A stretch of DNA of 64,000 nt from Phytophthora sp. 'mugwort'. Taxonomy: Eukaryota > Oomycota > Peronosporomycetes > Peronosporales > Peronosporaceae. The notes under the pieces are model-generated. The model had not been told where the DNA came from, ran no database searches, and saw only the letters and a list, made by a program, of their open reading frames with translations. The DNA is taken from positions 124,001-188,000 of the forward strand of contig JAUCEF010000014.1 in assembly GCA_033558025.1 (NCBI GenBank). The letters are read 5' to 3'. Positions within the stretch are counted from its first letter, which is position 1, and every line of letters begins with the position of its first letter. Of the stretch, positions 1 to 9,345 are shown in pieces. A program made the translations under genes and the position numbers.

Positions 1-491
1 TTTCGGACGCGTCTACAGTACGGAAAGTTGTTCGCGGAAGCGCGCGATAACGTTGCCCAACATACATTGCCGCTGTATATTGCGTACAATAGACTCAATT
101 ATTTATTTTCGCCTCATGGGTCCTATGCTGGCAATTATTTTTATTGACGATTCGTGCTTAGCAATAAAAATGACATTTCGGAAGCTCTGCCCCCTATCGG
201 CAAATGAAAATATAATTAAATATAATTATGGACCTGGTATGTTGACCCGCGCAGATACAATCGCCGATTTAGAATTTTTTTAGGAATGGTACAGCTGAGC
301 TAGAATTTATAAAAATGGTGCACCATGCCGCAAATGGGAATGTAGAGAGCTGCACCCTCATATGAATGCACCCTCATATTAGCCAATCAGAATAATTTGC
401 CAGACATGGCTTCAAATCGCGTGTTGAGAGCTGCGCCCTTCCAACGCCAACCACTCTGGCGGGACTGGCGCACCGGCAATCGACTTTTGCC
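1..491. other. Unassigned AT-rich sequence
   Basis: I see no reading frame with a recognisable domain here. The stretch is AT-rich between about 100 and 330 and lies directly before a decayed pogo-type transposase fragment, so it may be the 5' part or flank of that element. No terminal repeat was identified. Confidence 0.3.
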
Positions 492-1000
492 ATGGTGCGA
501 GTCAAGCCGCAGCCCGTGGGCAGGCCAAGCTTTGGGGGCAAGGTCCGGCACCGTTCCAATGACATCGTCAAGAGCGTGTCGGTGGAGAAGAAGCTAGCAA
601 TCCTATCATTCTGGGCCGCAGCTCCTCTGCGTAAAATGCGACATACAATTGAGCACTTTTGGCATGGGTTAGCGCCAGAATTCTACAACTCCAAGCGCAC
701 CATGATCCTGCGCTTGCGAAGGAGCTCTGTGAAGCTCGAGGAAGCACTAAAGGGGCGCAAAGACACCCATCTCAAAGTACGAAGCGTAGGTGTAGGAACT
801 ATGTAAAGAGGTGGAACTAGAGATTGTAGAATGTGTTAAAAGCTGAGACAGGAAGGAGTGCCTATATCGCCAAGGATGCTGTCCATACAGGCCCGACGCA
901 TCGCTGCGAAAACTGACATCGCCACCTTCAGGGCTTCAGAGAGCGACTTTGACCGCATCACCGAGGAACCAGTAGTGTAAGTAAATACAGTTGTACTCCC
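492..1000 (+). pseudogene. Pogo/CENP-B-type transposase, N-terminal fragment
   Basis: The frame starting at 492 encodes a helix-turn-helix-like start (SVEKKLAILSFW, then LRKMRHTIEHFWHGLAP) typical of the N-terminal DNA-binding half of pogo/Tc5-like transposases. It stops at 804. Homology appears to continue after frame breaks at about 830-960, where a CENP-B-type helix can be read (SIQARRIAAKTDIATFRASE). The catalytic DDE half is missing here. A plus-strand DDE half of the same superfamily lies at 4060-4870, so the two may be halves of one element split by later insertions. Clearly non-functional. The family call rests on motif recognition only. Confidence 0.5.
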
Positions 1001-1530
1001 TGTCAAAAGTTATGTATCCTTTGGACATAAGTTTATGTAGGCGGCACCTTCGGCGTAAACATTGGGTGCAGCTTTTACATGCGATATGCGTTAAACGATC
1101 ATGAAGACGTATGGATCCTTCGCTGCATTACCTTGTGAAATGTAAGTTAAGGGGGAAAGCACAAGCAGTCCCGTCGCCTCAATCAGCACCCCTACCCTCC
1201 CAAAAAGCCCGTCACTACCAACTAGCAGCCGCTCAGCTTCAGAACATATAGCTCGTCGTCCAGCTTTATCACCAGCGTCTCGTCGTTTATGCAGCGAGTT
1301 GTCCCAGCTTCTCGGCGTCCGGGATAAGCTCCAGTTCTCATCGTGTGCGATCTGCCCGCCAGCTGTGCTTGCGTAGCAAATGTTTATATTATGCATGTGA
1401 TTGCAGCTCGAAGGTACCGTATAATACTTCGAGCACCCGACACTCCACCAATGCACGAGGTGTAGAGTTGACTTAATTAACGAAAAATCGATAGTTTCTC
1501 TCAAACTCAATTTATGTACGCAGCATAGGC
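1001..1530. other. Unassigned sequence between pogo fragments
   Basis: No convincing gene. A minus-strand open frame at 1091-1510 has no recognisable motif and unremarkable composition. I treat it as chance or as decayed transposon sequence. Confidence 0.3.
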
Positions 1531-3108
1531 TTAGTTAAGCTGCCAACTCATCGTCTTCAAGCACCTCAAATACACCAGCCACGGCGTTCTCAACAACATC
1601 CTTGTCATCTTGCACCTCCCCATACGAAGATCAAGCTGCCCAAGCTCTGACAGCTCATTTACGACAGCAGTTAACGTATGGAGGGTTTCCACTGGCGGAG
1701 CTGTGTCGGCCTGTGTTGTACTTGCAGCCTGAGGCTTAAAAATGAAGGAAAATCCGCTCTTGATCACTGCCTGGCTGAGACTTTCCCACGCGGTAACCAC
1801 CCACTCTGTCACATCCTTGCGCTTTGGAGCAGCTAGCTTAAACTTACACCAGTCTGTCGAGGCAGTCTGAGCTGGGTTTGCAAAAAAATTCCAGCCAGCG
1901 AGCTCGCAGTCGAGTTTTCAACGGCATATTCCAGATAATGACAGCTGGTTGGCAAAAACTAGTGCATCCCGGTGGGACGAGGACCAGCACAACAAATACC
2001 GCCCCGTACATGCCTTAACGTCAGCTGTCCAGTGCACAGAAAAACCGTCCCAGAGAAGCAATACGGGCTGGTCGCGGTTAGGACGATTGGCAAAATGATG
2101 GCGCAGAAACGCTAGAAGAAGCTCACCATCCCAGCAACCCTTGTTGTTGCCATACATAACGACATCGAGACGATCCTGTAGCTCAGTCACCTGCTTCCAC
2201 ACGTAAATGCCGAATCCGTGGCGAATTGCTATGTTCTCCGCAGCTGTAGCTGGTTTCTCATGGTTTTGACTTCGCAATAATAAACGGCGAGTAGCGCGTT
2301 CCACATGAGTCAGCAAGGAGAATTACAGACACCCGCTCTTCCTCCTTTCCGGCGCACCGGACCCATGCTGTTTTTGCACCTCGTGCCGAGATTGCCCGCT
2401 TAGGCAAGTACTCGAAGAAAACGGCTGTCTGGTCAGCATTATAAACCCCAGCAGCACCATTTTCTTGCATCAACCGCAGTACTTTCTCGCGGAACTCCTG
2501 CCTCGCCGCATTGCTGTCGGATGGAGGCTTCTGACCCTGCCTCGTATGGCGTCGTAGGGACAGCAGGTGGGGGCGCAACAATTCCTTCCGGAATGTTCAC
2601 GAAGCCTCAAACTCGTCGCTGTTCAGCCCTTCCTCAGCTGCCACTTCGAGCGCTTTAGAGCGGAGCATGAATGCTGACACCGGTGCGCCTTCTCCACGCA
2701 GATCGTCTATCCAATGAGCGATTCCACGTTCACCAGCCGATGATAGCATCGTTGCGGTCCCCAAATCCCTGACGCATTTCAGCTGGGCCCCCTTCGTAGT
2801 TTCACACGCCGCATCAATCTTAGCCCGCTTTTTTCCCACAAATAGATTGACTTGCGCTTGGTGTCTCGTAACGCACCATCCACGCCAGGAAAAATGTAGC
2901 GAGTCTTGCGTTCATGTTGCGGTACTGGCGATAGTGAGTGATTGCTGCCAGCCTCACAAAGTACGTCTCGGAGCCCCGCTTGAACAGGGGATGGTGCTTC
3001 CCTTTGCCATTTCGCCGCGCTTTCGACCTGGGCGCTTGCGCGCCATTGCTTTCTTGGCGCGCTTGGGGCATTGGTGGAGAATGTGTGCCAAATATTATGT
3101 GGACACAT
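1531..3108 (-). pseudogene. Pogo-like DDE transposase pseudogene
   Basis: Read on the minus strand, the pieces follow the order of a pogo/Fot-type transposase. A short basic N-terminus (3071-2820) comes first, then a CENP-B-like helix segment (about 2839-2597). The catalytic core follows in frame-shifted pieces: 2581-2258 carries VYNADQTAVFFEYLP, the first Asp block, and 2316-1918 carries LLLWDGFSVHW, the second Asp block. A C-terminal helical part ends near 1531. At least three frameshifts or stops separate these blocks, so it cannot encode an active enzyme. Such enzymes cut and paste DNA at TA target sites. No terminal inverted repeats were identified, and the ends given are only the limits of visible coding homology. 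Confidence 0.75.
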
Positions 3109-4059
3109 TATTGAGGACTCTAGCCTAGTCCAAGACTAGGATTGTCGGATGCAAAAAGTGCTCAATGGTGAAGTGACACCCTTGTCAGTTGGCTCATGCT
3201 ATTGGCTGAAAGCGTGTCGTCGGATACTAGTTGTTGTCAGATACTAGAAGTATTATACGGTATTTGCACTTTTGGAGCAGCACCGACGACGACACAAAGA
3301 GACGGGGAACATTATACGGTGACTGGCCCCGTATTAACATCTTAACTAATCAAAAATGAGGGAGATTTAAATTATTACCAATCGCCATTGTTATAATTTG
3401 GTTGGAAGGAAGCAATTACGCGATAAATGACAAGAGACACACTGTCTGCCCCTGCTCACTTTAGAAGTTCGCAACGGGGAGAAAGCAGCGGGGCTACACT
3501 GTCAAAGTCAATCTGGCAGCCTTGGGGCTCATTAAGCTCATCGTTCTACCTGCCGCCGTCTAGCAGCTCGGGTACCAGCTCGGGTACCAGCACGGTACCG
3601 TGTATGGTTGGTGGCAGGCGCGAGCCGCGTGTACAAGGGGAACAAGTTGGCCAAAACCACGAAAGGACAGGGGCGAAGGAGGGCATACCTTTCACTCCTG
3701 CCCTCGTCACGTTCATGAAGGACACACGCAGCGGCGAAGAAGTAAATTAACTTTTTAAAAGCTATGAGATATAGTATCAACTACTGCTGTGTGAACTGGT
3801 TCAGTCGCTTACTACTTCAATTATAATAGCCTTCACTCAAGATAGTTACGAGGAGTGGTATCAGAGATACCTCGCAACGAAGAAGTCCGAAGAAAGCAGC
3901 CGCCGCTCAATCGAGCGCCTCCTTCAGCGAATGGCGTACCGGTAATATTTTTTATTTCAATAATTTTAAGGCTAATGTACTGAATAATGCGAATATTGTC
4001 TGGATTGCATTGAATTAAGATACGGATTTTCAACTCAAAAGCCATAAGAGACAAAGCTG
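3109..4059. other. Unassigned intergenic sequence with short direct repeats
   Basis: No recognisable gene. A short direct duplication of a CTCGGGTACCAG unit lies near 3568-3592, and short repeats of GGATACTAG type lie near 3220-3250. A plus-strand frame at 3427-3750 carries no known motif. This DNA separates the minus-strand pogo relic from the plus-strand DDE relic. Confidence 0.3.
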
Positions 4060-4870
4060 CCTAGCATTGACCTCCAGCGGATCAAAACGGAGTTTGCGCC
4101 GGACTTCTGGGACACCTACGGCTCGTACTCCCCCAACGAGATATATAACCTCGATGCAACCGCCATCCAGTTCGGCGTGCCACCAGCCAGAACATGGGGG
4201 GGCATAATGGGCGTAAGGGTTCGGCGAAGGTTCAAGATCTCGACAAACACTGCGGCCACACGACAGCCGTCCTGACAATTTGAGCTGATGGTACGCTTTT
4301 GGATTATTTTGCTGTTGTTTATTCACTAACTCACGTTATTTTATTTTCTAGGTAAAAAAGCTCCCTATTTTGTTCATTCTGCGAGGCAAGCTAGGGCGTG
4401 TGGGGGGGGGGGGGGGGGGGGGGGGCGACTCAAACGAGTTGAGCAAACTTCCTAAAGGTCACTGCTACATTCTGCAGGAGTCAGGTTGGATGGATGCCAC
4501 AGGTTGGGCTTTCTACGTAGAAAGCATCCTAAACTGACTCGCCCGCCCTTCTTGCTGACAGTTTTAACTGTCATGTATCAGAGGAAGGAGTGCGCGTGGT
4601 GGCCGAGGAGAGGCATGTGCTACAGTGGTTCTTTTGTCCCCCAAGAGCACGTCTGTTTGCCAGCCACTTGATGTGGGGGTCGTGGGACCATTAAAAACTC
4701 GCATCCGAGGCAAGTACGTTTCCAAGAAGGGCCTCTTGGCCCCTCGGAAACGGCTCCGGGCCATAAAGGCCACGATTGCTGCTTGGGAAAACTTTCCTGC
4801 TGAGGACGTAATCAGTAGCTCCAAGGCAGCTATTCCTTGGTACGAGTCGACAATCGTCAAATCACAGAAT
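4060..4870 (+). pseudogene. Pogo-like DDE transposase, catalytic-half relic
   Basis: Broken plus-strand reading carries the catalytic half of a pogo/CENP-B-type transposase. EIYNLDATAIQFGVPP around 4136-4185 is the first Asp block. KKLPILFILRGK follows around 4355-4390, then GWMDATGWAFYVES near 4483-4530. The diagnostic C-terminal block STSVCQPLDVGVVGPLK lies near 4650-4700. Stops and frameshifts separate all of these, and a 24-base G run interrupts the middle. It probably belongs with the N-terminal relic at 492-1000. No function remains. Confidence 0.65.
4402..4425 (+). repeat. Homopolymer run of 24 G
   Basis: An uninterrupted run of 24 guanines lies inside the decayed DDE transposase, where the reading frame would have continued from LRGK. 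Such a run is prone to length errors in replication and sequencing, so the exact length is uncertain. Confidence 0.9.
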
Positions 4871-5075
4871 CGAAATGCAGTTTTTCTTTTCTACCTGAAT
4901 TTATTAAAAAACAGATTATTTGTTAGTAATAGTATGAGTTTTCATGTCACCGCTTGTTTGTATTGGAATATTGTTCAGCACCCCCGGCTTTTTGTGTCGT
5001 TGTCGGTAGCAGCAAATCCGCTTAGGAGCGGTAGCAAGGTCTGCATTTCTAACGGCTACGGCTCAAATAATTTTA

Positions 5076-5700
5076 TTGGGGGTTTGTTGCAAGGAGCGCA
5101 AGGTACTTCTCGCGGTCACGGAGTTAGCAACCCCGTGGGTTCAGAATAAAGTTAGCTTTTCGTCAACGGACGAAATCCGGCTTGAGATGCCGGCGTTGGA
5201 AACAAGCGCGGCCAACATTCCTGGTGAAGATCTGCACGAAGATCTTACCGTCGAGACACACAGTCTTCCACCTCTCCCACACTCGGCAGAGCAAGACCAG
5301 GCGAAACGCCAGCACTATGGCTGGGCGCAGTTGCTCTCAATTTGGTATTGTAGTAGGCCGTTCGCAACGCCTTTGGTACCTGGGGAATATTTGGAGAGCG
5401 AAGACGAGCCGATGCATATGACATCTACACCAAACACCATGGTTACGAGAGGGAACGGAGACTTCAGCTTCAAGCTACCGACACCGCCGAATTATAGCGG
5501 ATGCACTCTTCAAGACCGGCGGAACTTCATGAGGGCCTATGAGAATTATCATAGGTCGCCAGTCGCTTAGGGACTCCGTACCACAACCTGTTCGTCATAC
5601 CAGCGTCGGCGTGCATCGAAGAGCGCACGCGGAGGATGGTTTCCCTCTACGAGTTTAAGAAGAATTCAAACCTGGTCACTGATGATGAATGGTGATGTAT
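5076..5700 (+). pseudogene. LTR-retrotransposon gag-like fragment
   Basis: The plus-strand frame 5076-5570 ends in a gag-like segment: KLPTPPNYSGCTLQDRRNF, then FMRAYENYH. After a frame break the sequence continues with ASACIEERTRRMVSLYEF near 5600-5660. The layout resembles the N-terminal gag region of oomycete LTR retrotransposons, with a proline-rich lead, an aromatic pair and a helix, but no zinc knuckle or pol domain follows. Non-functional fragment, moderate confidence in the family. Confidence 0.4.
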
Positions 5701-6268
5701 ATCAGGGATAGAGAGCACACAGTAAATAATTAATCGAGGCAGGTAAATAAATACTTTTACACTAAATAAAATTCTATTTAATATTAAATAATAAAATAAA
5801 AATGATATTTTTGGAAGAGCTATTTGAACTTAAGCGGGAGACACGGGATAATTTTCGAAGCCAGGCGGAATTAAATTCGAACAGGTGTCTGGCACAAACA
5901 GGATAAGAAATGACACAGACCCGGAGGGAGGAAATCCACATATTTGCATTTGCCTCCCCGCAGTGCACAGGGCTGCCGTATGCGACATAAATCGATAGAC
6001 CAATCATACTCCGAAACATATAAACTGGCTCTTGGTGGTCGTGCGCGCGCGGCCATCGCGCTCTCATTCTTCAAAGAACGCTGTCCAAGACTAAGACTGG
6101 AGCGCCGCGCCGACGACGACCGAAGCCCAGCGCGCCCACCTGATCCAGGGCCGCCGAAGCCGTCATTGCTCACACTAGAGCACCGGGAGGGCTGAAGTAC
6201 TACATTAGTGCCTGGACGGAAGGTCCGAAGCGTTAGAGTGGGCTGTTGTATTCGCTTTAGAGTATAAA
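5701..6268. other. Unassigned sequence upstream of the dioxygenase-like pseudogene
   Basis: No gene recognised. The first part (5720-5810) is very AT-rich. A TATA-like AGTATAAAATGG overlaps the ATG of the downstream pseudogene at 6269. The left end of a mobile element carrying that pseudogene could lie here, but I found no inverted repeat. Confidence 0.3.
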
Positions 6269-7135
6269 ATGGCTTTGCTTACACCAAATAACGTTGCCGA
6301 CTTCTGGAACCGAGGCTTTGCCTTGTACAATTTGGGGCTGGATGATAATGAATGCCGTGACGCGTTGGAAGAAGTGCAATCGTAGCAGTACGAACCCATA
6401 TTTGAAGAGGTGTACGACGAGACGCGGGACCGGTTTCGAGAGAAAGGGCAGCACGACACTAACGCCTACACTGACAGCTATCCATCAAAGCGTTGTCAAC
6501 TCGTGTCTATCAATGAAGATTTAAGTGTCGACGAAACGAGTTGGCATGCACTTCAGTCGCATCCAGGCGGGCACGATCAAACGGTGCACCGAGATTACCC
6601 GACATTTGAAACTGCACAAGCTCTTCTAACGCGGGAGTTAGTCCAAGCATCTGTGATCGTGGCGTTGATGGATGACATGTACCTGCATGTGTATCCTGGG
6701 TCATTTGGAGATCAGGTGGAGCGAACGAGACGTCGCACAGTGGGTTGGATGTTGGTCACTTGATAATTTTCAGAGGTGACCTCGCACACGCAGGCGCAGC
6801 GACGCTTTAATGTGCGTCTACACTGCTACGTTCGCGTGAATACTGTTTCACAAAAGCCTGACTCGACGGACGCAGTGGTGTGCAAGTCCTATCGCTGCTC
6901 TCGCAGTATTCAGTTGACTTACTCGCGTGCAGAGCTGTCGGAACATCGCCAGTCATCGTACCGCGCGGAGGCCCGTACAGATGTCAGCTTTGCGGGCAAA
7001 TGTATGCCATTCGCAACTCGTTTAGCCAGCATGTACCCCTGCGCCACCGTGAGCGACAAGAGCTAGAGGCGTCGAGCGAAGCCAGCGCAAGTGGTAGTGA
7101 GAGTGCTGAGGCGAGTGGGATTAGTGATGATGCAT
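6269..7135 (+). pseudogene. 2OG-Fe(II) oxygenase-like + C2H2 zinc-finger protein, copy 1 (broken)
   Basis: From ATG 6269 the frame runs through a helical N-terminal part (FWNRGFALYNLGLDDNE), hits a TAG near 6383, and continues in frame to an oxygenase-like core. TVHRDYPTFE at about 6580-6610 gives an H-x-D pair, and VQASVIVALM lies at about 6642-6671. After a frameshift comes GHLIIFRGDLAHAG (distal His), and after another FNVRLHCYVRV (Arg). This H-x-D...H...R order is that of double-stranded beta-helix dioxygenases. A C2H2 finger (CQLCGQ ... HVPLRH) and a Ser/Glu/Ala-rich tail end at 7135. One stop and at least two frameshifts make it a pseudogene. A second copy lies at 39371-40658. Both copies are followed by a tandem repeat and a convergent MULE transposase, suggesting cargo of that element. 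The oxygenase fold is inferred from motifs only. Confidence 0.65.
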
Positions 7136-7224
7136 AGGTAGTGAGTAATGAAAATACATCGTCATGGCTATGATGGAAAGTTTCTTACGATATTATAAAT
7201 ATTGGTGGTGCAACATGAAAAGCG

Positions 7225-7540
7225 ATAACAGAGCAATGAAAACCTTGGCGCAGCGACATACAGAAGTGCAGTGAGAACAAGAAGTGCGGTGACAACGGGA
7301 AATGTTGTGACAGCAAGAAGAGCAGTGACAACAGCGGAGAAGTGACACCTAGAAGACCGGTGACACCAGAAGGAGCAGTGACAAGAGCAGAACAGTGACA
7401 CCGTGAAGACCGATGACACCGAGACGACCGGTGACACCGAGAAGACGAGGGGGGGGGGGGTACGTCAAGAAGAGCGGTGACAACAGCACAGTAGTGATAA
7501 CTGGAAGAGCAGTGACATCGAGAAGTGGGCGCCAGGTTGG
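7225..7540 (+). repeat. Degenerate minisatellite, GTGACA-rich
   Basis: About a dozen imperfect units share the core AGAAGAGCRGTGACAMC, spaced roughly 15-30 bases apart, with one short G run near 7450. It lies between the 3' end of the dioxygenase-like pseudogene and the 3' end of the MULE transposase. A repeat with a different but similarly GTGTCAGC-rich unit sits at the matching place in the second locus (40810-40935). Confidence 0.75.
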
Positions 7541-7596
7541 TATCAGAACATAGCAATTAACCTGGTGCTCGATACGTAATACATATATGAAATCTC

Positions 7597-9345
7597 TTAG
7601 GTGTCAGGACTTAGGATGAAGTGAACGCTAAAGGCTCTCGAAGCCAGTAGTGGACGACCTTCAGGTGCTTCTGAAAACAGCAAAGGGCCCATAGCGCTGC
7701 TTGTTGCTACATGGTGCTTCTGCTTCTGCTTCTTCGCTTTTCGAATCTGACGGTTGAAATGTTTAGCGGTAACATCTTCTGCACCAGGTTTCCCAACTTG
7801 TTTTGCCTTCCGCCCAACTATAACGTGACAGCATGTCTTGTGCTTGCAGTAAAATTTACAAACGCACACACCTATCTCGACGTCCACTATCCATCCTCCC
7901 TCGGGCATGGAGGATATGTGAGCGTACCACAGCGACCACGTCACCACACTATTGTATTGTTGCGCCGCGCGAGTCCGTTGCTCTCTTACCAGCGAGGCGG
8001 GACCCAAAATGAGTCCGTCGTCTTCTACTTCAGTCGTAGCATGGACCATCCAACTCAGAGCACAGCGCTTCGAGTTCCTCTGACTCAACTGCTTCGTCCT
8101 TTCCAAGTTGCTTGATGCGACAGAGGCTTGAATTATCCGCTGCGTGAACGATGACGCGCCCCATTCCGATCATTGACGAGGCTGCTCTTGCCATGAACGG
8201 AGCTGCTGGAGTGGTTTTCTGGTACCGGTGTCCTTTTCGTTGCGTCTTGAGTGGCAATCTGGCTGACGCCAAGTAGACGCTGCATATGATATCGCCGCCT
8301 TCCAGTGTAACGCTTCAGCAGTGCGTTGAAAGTCTCACATGGGTTGTTTATTGTCGCATACCCGCTTGGCGTGTGAAATATTTGCCACCTCCAATATCTG
8401 CTATCGATCCACTGGTTTGTAAAATAGGCTACAAATACGATTCCAATTGAGGGATCGCCTTCCACTTAGTCAGCACGTCATCCTTTTCCGAGCAGTACAC
8501 GTTCATGTTGGCACCGTAGTGAATTCGCATTATTCTAACTGTCACCGCCTTCCGGAAGGCCAGTGACAAATACTGAGTACGTTTCCGGACGTTGTAGAGC
8601 ATGTGAAAAAAAAAGAACACATCAGGTATGTAGCTGACGCGAACTCTGCAACCTGTCGGAAGCCGCTCAGTTGTGCGTCCTCGGCGTCTCCCATGACCGC
8701 GTCGATGTGAAGAGTGCCAGTGGGTCGAATTTGCTTTACGATGCGGGTAAGTGCACATAAACACATAGCGTACTCCTTGGCCGTTCGGCGACTGACAACG
8801 AAGATTGCAGCAAGCTGATACGAGCGTGTAGCGTCTGAAAATCCACAGGTAATCACAGGATAACTGATGCCGCTTAAGTTTTTTTTAAAGGTTGCATCTG
8901 CATAGAACAGGGTGAACCCGACTCGCCGAGGCGTATTCCATTGCCGCATTGACAAGAGCACGGCTTGTCACTACAATAAAGAAAGAATCTTCATCAATAC
9001 CTTTTCCAACGTAGGCGCACCTCTTCATCCTATCGTCCCATAAAGAAGAATGCTTTGTTAAGATCGCCCGTTGGATTGAACGCATGATCCTTCATCATTT
9101 GCTTCAAGACGTGTATAGAATTCTTATTGCCCTTGAGCTTCCGAAGATACTTGACACAGTTTGTGACCTGGAGAGCGTCGGATATCCTCGCGTTGGCGCG
9201 ATGATGTCGGAAATGTGCTTCATGTTGCTAAAAATGAGCTGTGGAGAGATACCACACTCGTTTTGTTGGAGAATGAACTTCTTCATTTCTTCTGATATCA
9301 CACTCTTGTGGGGGCCTTTGCACTGGACGGCTTCATCACGAATAT
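7597..9345 (-). pseudogene. MULE-type transposase pseudogene 1
   Basis: Minus-strand pieces follow the order of a Mutator-like transposase. There is an N-terminal helical part (about 9345-9110, SVISEEMKKFILQQNE). The MULE core follows: FYADATFKKNLSGISYPV, the first Asp block near 8900, then VMGDAEDAQLSGF, the second Asp. Next comes YFTNQWIDSRYWRWQ with NNPCETFNALLKRY near 8300-8420. A SWIM zinc finger (CxC...CxH: CVC, then CCHV) lies near 7830-7870, before a basic C-terminus. Frameshifts between blocks inactivate it. Its 5' end abuts the gypsy chromodomain remnant. The dioxygenase-like/zinc-finger pseudogene converges on it from the left. A second relative lies at 41470-43488. Confidence 0.8.

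Noticed and set aside
7168..7556. Val/Leu/Ser-rich minus-strand frames
   Set aside because: They are translations of the GTGACA minisatellite, not a gene.
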